From: Microbacterium sp. K24
GTDB lineage: Bacteria; Actinomycetota; Actinomycetes; Actinomycetales; Microbacteriaceae
NCBI RefSeq assembly: GCF_004794465.1
Contig: NZ_SSDJ01000048.1
Location: 1-64,000, forward strand
Reading direction: 5' to 3'
DNA length: 64,000 nucleotides
The translations under genes and the position numbers were made by a program. This document shows positions 17,423-25,691 of this stretch, piece by piece; position 1 is the first letter of the stretch; each line of letters opens with the position of its first letter. The notes below the pieces were generated by a model. It was given only the letters and a program-made list of their open reading frames with translations, searched no databases and was not told the origin of the DNA.

Positions 17423-19153
17423 CTACTCGACCAGCTTGCCCTCGGTGTCGACCTCGCGCATGAGCTCGACGATCTCGGCCGGGATCTCGGGAATCGCCTC
17501 GCGGGTCACGCCGTCGCGGGGACTCCAGACGAGGTTCACCTGCAGGGTGGGGTCGGTGTCGGGGAAATCGCTGCGGTTGTGGCATCCGCGGGTCTCCCGG
17601 CGCTCCAGCGCCGCCTCGAGCGTGGCGCGAGCCGCAAGCGCGGAGGCCTTGAGGTCGAACGCATGCGCCAGGTCCTGGAACCCGGCGATGTCGGGATGAA
17701 TGCCGACGTCTTCCATGCGTCCCTCGATCATGTCGAGGTCGGCGAGACCGGCGAGCAGCCCCTCCTCCGAGCGCACGACGCCGGCGTACTCGGTCATGAG
17801 GTTCCGGATCGCGCGCTGCAGGGCACGGACGTTCTCACGCCCGTCCGCGGAGAGCAGATCATCGATCTCGGCACGCGCCTCGGCGACGGCCTCGGCCGAA
17901 CGGCGCTGCGCGTCGAGTCCGGCGGCGTGCTCCATCGCGGCCTGCCCGACGATGCGCCCGTAGACCAGCAGCTCGATGAGCGAGTTGCCGCCGAGGCGGT
18001 TGGCACCGTGCAGTCCGCTCGACGCCTCACCGATCGCGTACAGCCCCTCGACGTCGGTCTGGTGGTCCTCCGGACGCACCCACACCCCGCCCATCGAGTA
18101 GTGCGCCGTGGGGGCGATCTCGATCGGGTCGGTCGTGATGTCGAGCATCTGCAGCTCCATCATCGTCTGGTAGACACGGGGCAGACGGGTCATGATCGTC
18201 TCGCGCGGCAGGTGCGACACGTCGAGCCAGACGCCGCCGTTCTCGGTGCCGCGCCCTTCGGCGATCTCGGTGTACGCGGCGAGGGCGACGCGGTCGCGCG
18301 TCGACAGCTCCATGCGCTCGGGGTCGTACTTCTGCATGAAACGCTCGCCGAGCGCATTGCGCAGGATGCCGCCCTCACCGCGTGCCGCCTCGGAGATGAG
18401 CGTGCCGGCGGCGTTCTCCGGCTCGATGATGCCGGACGGGTGGAACTGCACGAGCTCCGGGTCGCGCAGCCGGGCTCCGGCGTCGACCGCGAGACGGAAG
18501 GAGTCACCCGTGTTCTCGTCACGGCGGGACGACGTGCGGCGCCAGATGCGGTTGTGTCCGCCGGCGGCGAGGATCACGGCATCCGCGTGGATCAGGTAGC
18601 GGGTGCCGTCGGCCTGGTCGAAGCCGTAGGCGCCGAACACGACGTTGTCGCGCACGAGCAGGCGGGTGATGTAGACGTGGTCGAGGATCGGCACCTCGAG
18701 CTGCTCGGCCTTGCGCACGAGGGTGCGCTGGATCTCGAGACCCGTGTAGTCGCCTGCGAAGGCGGTGCGCCGGAAGGTGTGGGCCCCGAAGAACCGCTGC
18801 GAGATGCGGCCGTCGTCCTCGCGCGCGAAGTCCATGCCCCAGCGCTCGAGATCGCGGATGCCGCGCTCGGCGCCCTGCGTCACGATCTCGACCGTGTGCG
18901 GGTTGGCGAGCAGGTAGCTCTCCTTGATCGTGTCGGCGGCATGCTGCTGCCAGCTGTCGTCGGCGTCCATGGTGCCGAGCGCGGCGTTGATGCCGCCGGC
19001 GGCGAGGGAGGTGTGGGCATCCTGTCGGGGGCGTTTGCCGACGGCGAGGACGTCGATGCCGTGTTCGGCGACCTCGATCGCCGCCCGCAGCCCGGAACCG
19101 CCGGTCCCGATGACCAGGACGGTGGTGGAGATCTGACGTTCGCGTGTACTCAT
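17423..19153 (-). CDS. FAD-dependent fumarate reductase/L-aspartate oxidase-like flavoprotein
   Basis: A 576-residue flavoprotein of the SdhA/FrdA/NadB family. The FAD-binding GTGGSGLRAA motif is near residue 17, and AAGGINAALG and a covalent/non-covalent FAD loop follow. The substrate region contains HPSGIIEPENAAGTL, the active-site arginine segment TRDRVALA and HYSMGGVWV. No iron-sulphur subunit, membrane anchor, nadA or nadC gene is nearby, so it may be a soluble fumarate reductase, an aspartate oxidase or another dicarboxylate oxidoreductase. ATG 19153 (MSTRER) or GTG 19162 is the start. It is divergent from a LysR gene, and two dyads lie in the 70-bp gap, suggesting LysR control. Confidence 0.8.
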   Translation of the reverse strand: MSTRERQISTTVLVIGTGGSGLRAAIEVAEHGIDVLAVGKRPRQDAHTSLAAGGINAALGTMDADDSWQQHAADTIKESYLLANPHTVEIVTQGAERGIRDLERWGMDFAREDDGRISQRFFGAHTFRRTAFAGDYTGLEIQRTLVRKAEQLEVPILDHVYITRLLVRDNVVFGAYGFDQADGTRYLIHADAVILAAGGHNRIWRRTSSRRDENTGDSFRLAVDAGARLRDPELVQFHPSGIIEPENAAGTLISEAARGEGGILRNALGERFMQKYDPERMELSTRDRVALAAYTEIAEGRGTENGGVWLDVSHLPRETIMTRLPRVYQTMMELQMLDITTDPIEIAPTAHYSMGGVWVRPEDHQTDVEGLYAIGEASSGLHGANRLGGNSLIELLVYGRIVGQAAMEHAAGLDAQRRSAEAVAEARAEIDDLLSADGRENVRALQRAIRNLMTEYAGVVRSEEGLLAGLADLDMIEGRMEDVGIHPDIAGFQDLAHAFDLKASALAARATLEAALERRETRGCHNRSDFPDTDPTLQVNLVWSPRDGVTREAIPEIPAEIVELMREVDTEGKLVE

Positions 19154-19167
19154 GCATTTCACGCTAG

Positions 19168-19216
19168 TTAGGCGATCCTAATAACTCCAATGCATAGTTC
19201 GACTTCGAACCATGCA
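19168..19216. promoter_or_regulatory. Divergent lysR/flavoprotein control region with two dyads
   Basis: Two inverted repeats fill the gap: TTAGG-CGAT-CCTAA (19168-19181), close to the T-N11-A type LysR box, and a 12-bp-arm dyad TGCATAGTTCGA / TCGAACCATGCA (19191-19216) with one mismatch and a 2-bp spacer. The first is adjacent to the flavoprotein start and the second to lysR. I infer one activation and one autoregulation site. Confidence 0.6.
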
Positions 19217-19224
19217 GGTAGGCT

Positions 19225-20160
19225 ATGGCCATGAACCTGGAGCAACTGCGCGGGTTCGTCGAGGTCGCCCGGCTCGGCCACTTCACCCGCGCCTCAGAGC
19301 ATCTCCATCTCGCGCAGCCGTCACTGAGCCGACAGATCTCCACTCTGGAGCGCGAGCTCGGCGCCGAGCTGTTCCATCGCGCGCGCGGCCACATCGCCCT
19401 CACCTCGGCAGGTGAGACGCTCCTCCCCCGCGCGCAGCGGATGCTCGCCGAGGCCGAGGCCATCCGCGAGGAGATGGATGAGCTGCAGGGGCTGCGCCGC
19501 GGGCGCGTGCGCCTGGGCGCCCCTCCGACGCTGTGCATCAGTCTCGTGGCGGAGGCGATCAGCGTCTTCCACTCCGCGCATCCCGACGTCGACCTGCACC
19601 TCATCGAGAGCGGCTCGCGTCTGCTCGTCGATCAGCTCGCCGTCGGCGCCGTCGACATCGCGCTGATCACCGAGTCGGACGGACCGCCGCCATCGGGCTT
19701 CAGCCTCACCCGCACGCCGCTGCTCACGGAGGAGCTCGTCGTCGTCTCCGCGGCATCCCGTCCCCCGGTGGCGGTGACGCCCGCGATCGGGCTCGATCAT
19801 CTCGCCACGCTCCCGCTGATCGCGCTCGACGAGACGTATGAGCTCCGCGCCACGACCGATGCCGCCTTCCGCTCCGCGGGTCTCACGCCGACGCATGTGC
19901 TCGAGGGCGCCGAGATGGATGCCGTGCTGCGCTTCGTCGAGCGCGGACTCGGTGTGGCCGTCGTGCCGGCGATGGTGCTGCTCGACCAGCCGGCGCTGCG
20001 ATCCGTGCGGCTGACGCATCCGATGATGACGCGCATCGTGAGCCTCGCGCATCGCTCCGACGTCACCCCCGCCGTCGCGGTCTCGGCGATGCGGCAGGTG
20101 ATCCTAGCGACGGCTGCCGAGGTCGCCCGGCGCGACCCGGCGATCACGAGCCTGCTGTAG
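19225..20160 (+). CDS. LysR-family transcriptional regulator
   Basis: A 311-residue LTTR. The amino-terminal winged HTH (MNLEQLRGFVEVARLGHF...AQPSLSRQISTLE) occupies residues 3-62, followed by a linker helix and the periplasmic-binding-protein-like effector domain (about 92-295). Start is ATG 19225, with ATG 19231 two codons later as an alternative. It is divergently oriented to the flavoprotein gene and shares its 70-bp control region, the standard arrangement for LTTR and target. The co-inducer may be a dicarboxylate if the flavoprotein assignment is right. It is followed by the second copy of the hairpin repeat. Confidence 0.93.
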   Translation: MAMNLEQLRGFVEVARLGHFTRASEHLHLAQPSLSRQISTLERELGAELFHRARGHIALTSAGETLLPRAQRMLAEAEAIREEMDELQGLRRGRVRLGAPPTLCISLVAEAISVFHSAHPDVDLHLIESGSRLLVDQLAVGAVDIALITESDGPPPSGFSLTRTPLLTEELVVVSAASRPPVAVTPAIGLDHLATLPLIALDETYELRATTDAAFRSAGLTPTHVLEGAEMDAVLRFVERGLGVAVVPAMVLLDQPALRSVRLTHPMMTRIVSLAHRSDVTPAVAVSAMRQVILATAAEVARRDPAITSLL

Positions 20161-20253
20161 CTTCCGGTCGCAGTTGACGTCGCCCGCATTGCTTCCGGTC
20201 GCAGTTCTTGCCGCTTCCGACGCCTCCCGACGGCAGAAACTGCGACCGGAACG
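20161..20253. repeat. Intergenic hairpin repeat element, copy 2
   Basis: Two direct copies starting CTTCCGGTCGCAGTT (20161-20184 and 20192-20213) and one inverted copy (20231-20253). The second and third copies form a stem of about 20 bp around a 17-nt loop. The order and spacing match the element at 17313-17406, and the shared core is TTCCGGTCGC...TGCCG. It directly follows the lysR stop codon. Confidence 0.75.
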
Positions 20254-20278
20254 GATGCCGAGAATCCCCGGACAAAGC

Positions 20279-20310
20279 AGAGACCCCGTCGCTTTCACGA
20301 CGGGGTCTCT
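20279..20310 (-). terminator. Terminator of the tRNA-Arg gene
   Basis: Perfect 13-bp arms (AGAGACCCCGTCG / CGACGGGGTCTCT) with a 6-nt loop, 21 bp beyond the 3' end of the tRNA. It can act in either direction but is best placed to end the minus-strand tRNA transcript. Confidence 0.75.
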
Positions 20311-20330
20311 GTCACTGTCTCAACACAGTG

Positions 20331-20403
20331 TGCGCCCGAAGGGACTCGAACCCCTAACCTTCTGATCCGTAGTCAGATGCTCTATCCATTGAGCTACGGG
20401 CGC
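20331..20403 (-). tRNA. tRNA-Arg(ACG)
   Basis: A 73-nt cloverleaf on the minus strand: acceptor arms GCGCCCG and CGGGCGC with discriminator A, D arm GCTC...GAGC, anticodon stem TCTGA/TCAGA with loop CTACGGA (anticodon ACG), and T arm GGGGTTCGAACCCC. CCA is not encoded. It reads CGU and, after deamination of A34 to inosine, CGC and CGA codons. No integrated element is present next to it. Confidence 0.97.
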
Positions 20404-20479
20404 ATGATCCGCGAACTTTCACGCTCAGCGGGCCGACGATAAGCCTACAACAGTCCCGACGCGAAAGCGAAACGAGGCC

Positions 20480-21064
20480 TCAGTCCTCGACGGCCTCCGC
20501 GAGCTCCTGCTTCTTGCGCCGCTTGGCCTTCGCGCGCTGCTCGGACGACAGGGCCTGGAGGTCGACGAGACGCAGCGCCTGCATGCGCGCCTCGCGCATC
20601 TTGCCGTACTCCGGATCGTGGTCGGGTCGCATGCCCTCCACCCGCAGCCGACGGTCGAGGTTGTGCCGCACGTCTGCCCAGGCGGCCTCGCGCGCCTCTT
20701 CGACGATCACGCCGAGCCGCTCACGATCCTGCATGATCTCGCGCAGCTTCACGGCGACGCCGGTGGACTGCTTGGCCCGCCGGCGGAGGTTGCGCACATC
20801 GCGGTCACGGTAGTCGTGGGTGCCGTGCGGATCGGAATGGCGTCCGCGCGCCCGCTTGCGCAGGGCGGTCACGTTCGCGGCGGCCTCTTCGGCCTCTGCG
20901 GCCATCGCTCCGAGCGCCTCACGGGCGTCGGCGATGTACTTGTCGGTGTCGAAGACGCCGTCCTCGGCGATGGTGCCCACGAGGATGTGGTTCTTCACGG
21001 CGAGGCGCGCCGCGGCGGTCGCGATCGCAACGCCTTCGGCGATGGCATCCGCTGTTCGTCCCAC
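20480..21064 (-). CDS. Conserved charged helical protein, function unknown
   Basis: About 194 residues, rich in Arg, Ala and Glu, predicted to be largely alpha-helical with no membrane segment. The tail is basic (AKAKRRKKQELAEAVED), and an arginine-rich middle (RKRARGRHSDPHG...RNLRRRAKQS) could bind nucleic acid. The frame extends to ATG 21145, but I prefer GTG 21064 because AAGGAGAGGAGG precedes it at 5-nt spacing, whereas the upstream ATG has no Shine-Dalgarno and would overlap the divergent SDR promoter. I do not recognise a named family; similar proteins in Microbacteriaceae are annotated as hypothetical. Confidence 0.7.
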   Translation of the reverse strand: MGRTADAIAEGVAIATAAARLAVKNHILVGTIAEDGVFDTDKYIADAREALGAMAAEAEEAAANVTALRKRARGRHSDPHGTHDYRDRDVRNLRRRAKQSTGVAVKLREIMQDRERLGVIVEEAREAAWADVRHNLDRRLRVEGMRPDHDPEYGKMREARMQALRLVDLQALSSEQRAKAKRRKKQELAEAVED

Positions 21065-21195
21065 CGCGACCTCCTCTCCTTGAGCGTACCGGTATGCCGC
21101 CGAAGCGGTGTGGGTGAGAATGGGTTCCGGATCAGCATCCCCCATCGGTCCGACATTCGCCCGACGCGCACCCGGATGCGCCCGCAGGAGGACGC

Positions 21196-22035
21196 ATGAA
21201 GCATCTCGATCTCGTCGGCAGCACGACGGTCATCACAGGGGCGGCGAACGGCATGGGCGCCGACATCGCGCGGCTCCTCGCGGCACGCGGTGTGCATCTC
21301 GCGCTCATCGATCACGATGCGGCGGCGCTGGCGGATCTCGCCGCGGGCCTGCAGGGATCCCCCGTGACGACGCATGTGATCGACCTCCGCGACGACGACG
21401 CCGTGTTCGCGGGGGTCGCCGACATCATGGCCGCGCACCCGCGCATCAACGCGCTGATCACCTGCGCCGGCTCGTCCATGCTGGGCACCCTCGATCAGCT
21501 CACGATGGAGGAGATGCGCTGGCTGACCGACGTCAACCTCTGGGGGACGGTCTCGGTCACCAAGGCTCTGCTCCCCGCATTGCGCGCCGCACCCGCCGCG
21601 CACATCACGCACCTCGCCAGCGTGTACGCCCTCGCGGCGCCCGCCGGACGGATCCCCTACGCGATCAGCAAGTTCGCCGTGCGGGCGTTCTCCGAGGCGC
21701 TGCGGCACGAGCTCGAGGGCACGGCCGTCACGGTCGGCGCCGTGTATCCGGCGGGTGTGCGCACGGGAATCATCCTGCACGGACGCTACGCCGCCGCGAT
21801 CGACCCCGATGTCGCGGCCCGCGCCGCCTCCGCGCAGGCCGCGATGTACCACACCGAACCGGCGGATGCCGCGGCGCAGATCATCCGCGCCACGGAGCGC
21901 CGTGCGGTGCGCACGATGGTCGGGCGCGAGGCACGGCTCATCGACGTGCTGGTACGCGCGACCCCGGCGCACTACTGGCGGGCGATGCGCCGTCCTCTGC
22001 GCGCGGCGATCGACACGACGACGCCCATCGCCTGA
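21196..22035 (+). CDS. Short-chain dehydrogenase/reductase
   Basis: A classical SDR of 279 residues. The cofactor motif TGAANGMG is at residues 15-22, the NAG-like motif appears as CAGSS near residue 95, and the catalytic triad is in the LASVYALAAPAGRIPYAISK segment (Ser, Tyr, Lys). The extended C-terminus with VRTGIILHGRYAA resembles the cyclohexanol/retinol dehydrogenase-like actinobacterial subgroup. The D following beta-2 (LIDHD) suggests NAD preference. ATG 21196 is preceded by AGGAGG. No pathway partner is adjacent, so the substrate is unknown. Confidence 0.9.
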   Translation: MKHLDLVGSTTVITGAANGMGADIARLLAARGVHLALIDHDAAALADLAAGLQGSPVTTHVIDLRDDDAVFAGVADIMAAHPRINALITCAGSSMLGTLDQLTMEEMRWLTDVNLWGTVSVTKALLPALRAAPAAHITHLASVYALAAPAGRIPYAISKFAVRAFSEALRHELEGTAVTVGAVYPAGVRTGIILHGRYAAAIDPDVAARAASAQAAMYHTEPADAAAQIIRATERRAVRTMVGREARLIDVLVRATPAHYWRAMRRPLRAAIDTTTPIA

Positions 22036-22050
22036 CCGACGGGGAGGGCG

Positions 22051-22923
22051 TCAGCGCACCGCGCCGACCCAGATCCCCGAGGCCCATGCCTGCTGGTCGC
22101 CGTTGCAGCCGACCGAGCCCGGATACCCGCGGACGACCGCCATGCAGTTCGCCAGGAACTCGGGGTCGTTGCCGAACAGCGACCCGTAGCCCGCGGAAGA
22201 GGTGAGGGCGCCCCACACCCGGAACTGATAGATGTGCGCGAGTTCATGCGCCATCGCCCAGTTGAGGCGCCCGGTGCTCCAGTCGGCGATGTCGGCCCGG
22301 TACTTGATGTAGCCGTTGCTGTTCGCACAGGCCGGAGCGTTGCCGCCCGCGCACGACGACGACTCGTACAGCCCGACTCCCCCGCCCCCGACGCGATCGA
22401 GCGCCGCCCGCACCCGGGAGTACCCGTCGGGGCCGCTGGTCGACCACAGCGGCCCGCCGGGTCCGGCGCTGCGCGCGGACTGGATCGCCTCCCAGCTCGT
22501 CACCTCGGAGCCGATCTTCTCGGTGATCGCATGGATGGTCGCCGTCGCGGCCGTCACCGTGTCGGGGTTCTTGTTCTCGGCGAGCACGGTCTGCTGCGTG
22601 GAGAGCGCCGATGCGAGATGCGTGGAGGTGTCGACCTTGCCCTTGGCGCCCTCGATCGCCGCGCTCAAGGCGGTGAGCTCGGCGACGAACCCGGGACGGA
22701 CCTCCAGCACGGCCGCCCGGTCCGCCGTGTCCTGCTCGGCGCGCTCGATCGCGCCCGCCAGGTAGTCGGTGCGCTGTGCGGCGGAATGCGACTGGGATGC
22801 CAGAGCGCGCAGTTCGGTGACGGCATCCGCTCGCTGCTGGTCGAGGCCGTCGGCGCGGGCGACGATCCCGGCGCAGAGGAGGACCGCCGAGGCGACCGTG
22901 ACCGCCAGCATGCGGCGGATCAC
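22051..22923 (-). CDS. Secreted or membrane-anchored HExxH putative metallopeptidase
   Basis: About 290 residues. The amino terminus (VIRRMLAVTVASAVLLCAG) is a signal peptide or anchor, followed by ~120 residues of Ala/Glu/Gln-rich coiled coil. The C-terminal domain of about 130 residues contains AMAHELAHIYQF, a zinc HExxH motif with the general form of gluzincins, and several cysteines (SSSCAGGNAPACANS; ANCMAVVRG; VGCNG) that may form disulphides outside the cell. GTG 22923 overlaps the stop of the upstream gene as GTGA, so the two are coupled; ATG 22911 is an alternative start. I do not recognise a named family. A third zinc ligand could not be assigned with confidence. Confidence 0.7.
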   Translation of the reverse strand: MIRRMLAVTVASAVLLCAGIVARADGLDQQRADAVTELRALASQSHSAAQRTDYLAGAIERAEQDTADRAAVLEVRPGFVAELTALSAAIEGAKGKVDTSTHLASALSTQQTVLAENKNPDTVTAATATIHAITEKIGSEVTSWEAIQSARSAGPGGPLWSTSGPDGYSRVRAALDRVGGGGVGLYESSSCAGGNAPACANSNGYIKYRADIADWSTGRLNWAMAHELAHIYQFRVWGALTSSAGYGSLFGNDPEFLANCMAVVRGYPGSVGCNGDQQAWASGIWVGAVR

Positions 22924-23165
22924 TTCAGGAAGCCCGTCGTGTCGGCCAGCTCGGCGTCCTGCTCGGCGATCTGCGACCGCAGCGCCGTCAGCTTCTCCGC
23001 GAGCTCGAGGTTCTCGCCGTGCGAGGCGTCGAGCTGCTGCTCGACCCGATCGATCTCGGCCCTCACCGCGGCGAGGGCGGATGCGCGCTCCTGATCGGCG
23101 ACCACGACGAGGGTGAATCCGCCCACCAGCAGCAGACCTCCGACGACGACAGCAAGACTTCGCAT
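22920..23165 (-). CDS. Small membrane-anchored coiled-coil protein
   Basis: An 81-residue protein with a hydrophobic segment at residues 4-24 (LAVVVGGLLLVGGFTLVVVA) followed by a heptad-rich helix (LAAVRAEIDRVEQQLD...LELAEKLTALRSQIAEQDAEL). GGGGAG lies just before ATG 23165, which fixes the start. A longer frame upstream runs into the GntR gene and is shadow. It overlaps the HExxH gene by 4 nt and also ends in a coiled coil, so the two products probably form a membrane complex through their helices. Function unknown; a -10-like TATATT lies upstream at 23216-23221. Confidence 0.7.
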   Translation of the reverse strand: MRSLAVVVGGLLLVGGFTLVVVADQERASALAAVRAEIDRVEQQLDASHGENLELAEKLTALRSQIAEQDAELADTTGFLK

Positions 23166-23271
23166 CTCGCTCCCCAGGACAATCGCGACAGCTCCGGAAC
23201 CACTCCGATGTGCCCAATATACAACTGGGGGCGCACCGACCCCGGCGGCCTGCCGGTGCGGGCGGCCGAGG

Positions 23272-23931
23272 TCAGATCGCGATCTCGCTGCTCGCCAGCC
23301 GACTTTCGGCGGCCAGCTGACCGCTGGCGAGATGCTCCGGCACGATGCGACGCAGCGCCTCCACGTCACGAGCGGCGATCGCCTCGAGGATGATCCGGTG
23401 CTCCTCCGCCATGGCGAGGAGGTCGTCGTGCTGGCCGAACAGCCAGCGCAGCCGCGTCGCGAACACGTCGATAAGCTCGCACAGCATGTCGTTGCCCGCG
23501 AGCACGGCGGCGACCTCGTGGAACTCTCCCGCGGCCATGCGGGCCTCCTCGGGCCTTCCCGCCCGGGCGGCGGCGAGTTCGCGTTCGTAGACGTCGCGGA
23601 GTCGGGCGATCCCGGCCGCATCGTGCCGCTCGGCCGCGAAGACGAAGATGAGCGTCTCGATCGACTCCCGCACCTCGGCGAAGTCCCTGATGTCGCGCTG
23701 CGTGAATTCGCGCACCACCGCCCAGCTGCGCGGGCGGGCGACGACGACACCCTCGGAGACGAGAGTGCGGATGGCCTCGCGCACGGGGAGGCGCGAAACG
23801 TCCAGTTCGGCGGCGATATCGCGCTCGACGAGCCGGGATCCCGGCACGCGCCGGCCCACGACGATGTCGTCGCGCAGAATGCGCGTCACCCTGACCGACT
23901 CGAGTTCGCCGGTAGCCCCCGCCCCCGTCAT
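23272..23931 (-). CDS. GntR-family (FCD/FadR subgroup) regulator
   Basis: A 219-residue regulator with a GntR winged HTH (residues 10-75; GSRLVERDIAAELDVSRLPVREAIRTL) and an all-helical FCD effector domain. Candidate metal-binding residues are in DFAEVRESIE, FHEVA and EEHRIILEAI. ATG 23931 starts the protein. Just upstream, TTGGTATCCCAA (23970-23981), one base from the FCD consensus TTGGTATACCAA, and the overlapping dyad ACCAAGTTTTGGT (23962-23974) suggest autoregulation. FCD regulators usually sense organic acids or metals bound to them. The only gene in the same orientation upstream is the NADP-binding reductase at 24023-24661. Confidence 0.9.
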   Translation of the reverse strand: MTGAGATGELESVRVTRILRDDIVVGRRVPGSRLVERDIAAELDVSRLPVREAIRTLVSEGVVVARPRSWAVVREFTQRDIRDFAEVRESIETLIFVFAAERHDAAGIARLRDVYERELAAARAGRPEEARMAAGEFHEVAAVLAGNDMLCELIDVFATRLRWLFGQHDDLLAMAEEHRIILEAIAARDVEALRRIVPEHLASGQLAAESRLASSEIAI

Positions 23932-23961
23932 GCCCGCATTCTCTCACCAGAACGGCGGTTC

Positions 23962-23981
23962 ACCAAGTTTTGGTATCCCAA
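23962..23981. promoter_or_regulatory. Putative GntR/FCD operator
   Basis: Overlapping dyads ACCAA-GTT-TTGGT (23962-23974) and TTGG-TATC-CCAA (23970-23981) lie 31 to 50 bp upstream of the gntR start. The second is one substitution from the FCD-type operator TTGGTATACCAA. Position suggests autoregulation. Confidence 0.55.
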
Positions 23982-24022
23982 TCGCTCCCGACCGAGGAGA
24001 TCCGCATGACGGGGGCGACTTC

Positions 24023-24661
24023 TCAGGGCAGGCGGTTCGCGATCGCGAGGTTGGCCTCGAGCTCTTCGGCGTTCTGCCGGGTCACGTACGCCGGCCGGTC
24101 GCGCTCGACGCGCCAGGACTCGCTCAGCGGTCCGATGTCGACCGTGTCGAACCCCGCCTCGTCGTAGAAGCGCGTGACGAAGGCGACGGCCTCGGCGTCG
24201 CCCGCCGTGGCGAGGGCGCGGCGATCCGGGGTGCCTGCGGGGGTGCCGTCGGTCGTGATCGCGGAGGCGTAGATGTGGTTGAACGCCTTGGCGATCTTCG
24301 ACGTCGGAAGCTGACGCTGCAGCAGCTCCGACGTGGTGGTCTCCCCCTTGTCGAGCTCCTCGATGTGCCCGTCGCGCTCGTGGTAGTAGTTGTTCGTGTC
24401 GAGCACGATCTTGCCGGCGAGCTGTTCGACGGGGAGGCGGTCGATCGCGTGCAGCGGCACCGTCACGACGACCGCATCGCCCGCGGCGGCGGCATCCGCT
24501 GCGGTGGCCGCCGTGGCCTGCGGTCCGAGCTCCGCGACGAGGTCGGCGAGCGTCTCCGGTCCGCGCGAGTTGGCGATCACGACGTCATAGCCGTTCGCCA
24601 CCGCGACCCGCGCGACCTGGCTGCCGATGTGTCCTGCACCGATGATTCCGAGAGTTGTCAT
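24023..24661 (-). CDS. NADP-binding oxidoreductase (F420-dependent NADP reductase-like)
   Basis: A 212-residue Rossmann protein of the NPDG/F420:NADP oxidoreductase group (pfam F420_oxidored). GAGHIGSQVA (8-17) binds the pyrophosphate and SR following beta-2 (ANSRGPE) is consistent with NADP. The motif VVVTVPLHAI near residue 70 is typical of the family. It could also be a flavin- or metal-reductase-like enzyme; F420 biosynthesis genes are not in the window. ATG 24661 is a standard family start. It lies upstream of gntR in the same orientation, with the candidate operator between them. Confidence 0.8.
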   Translation of the reverse strand: MTTLGIIGAGHIGSQVARVAVANGYDVVIANSRGPETLADLVAELGPQATAATAADAAAAGDAVVVTVPLHAIDRLPVEQLAGKIVLDTNNYYHERDGHIEELDKGETTTSELLQRQLPTSKIAKAFNHIYASAITTDGTPAGTPDRRALATAGDAEAVAFVTRFYDEAGFDTVDIGPLSESWRVERDRPAYVTRQNAEELEANLAIANRLP

Positions 24662-24719
24662 GCTCGCCCCAACGCCGGGGCGGCCGCGCTATTCCCGCAT
24701 GTGACGGCCTGTGTCCGGG

Positions 24720-25658
24720 TCAGAGGTCGAGCAGCAGGCCTTCCTCCACGCGGCGATAGCCGAGCTCTTCGTACAGGGCGATCGCGCCGGTGTTGAAGCC
24801 GAACACATGCAGGCCGATCGAGTCCGCGCCGAGGCGACGCGCCTCCCGCTCGGCCGCGTGCATCAGCGCCCGCCCGTACCCCTTGCGCCGCTGCTCGGCG
24901 GCGACCTCGATGTCGAGGATGAAAGCGTGCGGTCGACCGTCGCGTACCCGCATGCCGAGCCAGAGGATGCCGACCTCGACGCCGTCGACGGAAGCCGTGA
25001 AGAGCTCCTGCCCCTCGGTGGCGAGCCCGTCGGGCAGCTCGAGAAGCATCTGCCGATGCGACTCCGCTGCCGCCTCCTCGGGTGAGTAGCGCCCGGACGC
25101 GGCGAGATCCTGCGCGAACCCCGCCTCGGACTGGGCGGCGAAGCGCGGGTAGCGCTCTGCCGTCATGGGCGACACCTCGACATGTGCCTCGACCGGCCGA
25201 TCGCGCAGCGGCTCGAGCACCATCTGGATGGAGGCGAGGGTGAAGCCGCGCCCGTCGGCGAGCGCCCGCGCGGCGTCGTCCTGCGGGAACAGCGGGATGC
25301 CGAGCTGCGTCGCCCCCATCTCGGCGGCGAGGGCGAGTGTCTGCGCGAACAGCTCGTCTCGCTGAGCGCCGGTCGGCTCGACCGTCACCGCGAGATCGAA
25401 CAGGAACAGCTTCTGATCGCGGAGCACGGCCCAGGCGGTGCCGAGGTCACCGTGCTCGTCGTCGACGATGCGGAGGACCCGCATCGTGGGCGACGACGGC
25501 TCCTCCGGGACCTCGCCGAGGATGCGGTCGGCATAGGAGACGGCATCCTCACCGACGCGCATGCCCGACGTCTGGTTCCCGTCGATCAACCGCTGCCGGG
25601 CCGCGGTCCGCCAGTCCTCGAATCGATCGGCAGGAAGCGGCAGCAGGCGGAGCGACAT
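24720..25658 (-). CDS. GNAT-family acetyltransferase (tandem domain)
   Basis: A 312-residue protein with two GNAT folds, as in mycothiol-synthase-like proteins. The C-terminal domain (about 165-312) carries the acetyl-CoA loop AAEQRRKGYGRALM (Q/RxxGxG/A form) and a final ALYEELGYRRV motif. The N-terminal domain is degenerate and lacks a clear acetyl-CoA loop. The start at ATG 25658 gives a typical length. It lies downstream of the suf genes in the same orientation with a 33-bp gap, so co-transcription is possible. The acceptor substrate is unknown. Confidence 0.85.
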   Translation of the reverse strand: MSLRLLPLPADRFEDWRTAARQRLIDGNQTSGMRVGEDAVSYADRILGEVPEEPSSPTMRVLRIVDDEHGDLGTAWAVLRDQKLFLFDLAVTVEPTGAQRDELFAQTLALAAEMGATQLGIPLFPQDDAARALADGRGFTLASIQMVLEPLRDRPVEAHVEVSPMTAERYPRFAAQSEAGFAQDLAASGRYSPEEAAAESHRQMLLELPDGLATEGQELFTASVDGVEVGILWLGMRVRDGRPHAFILDIEVAAEQRRKGYGRALMHAAEREARRLGADSIGLHVFGFNTGAIALYEELGYRRVEEGLLLDL

Positions 25659-25691
25659 GCTCCCATCCTGCCGTCATGACCCGCGCCCGTG

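Noticed and set aside
17423..19153. Firm assignment of the flavoprotein as NadB or SdhA
   Set aside because: Signature residues fit the whole family and no pathway neighbours decide between them.
20279..20403. tRNA gene as an attachment site for an integrated element
   Set aside because: No integrase and no second copy of the tRNA 3' end is found in the window.
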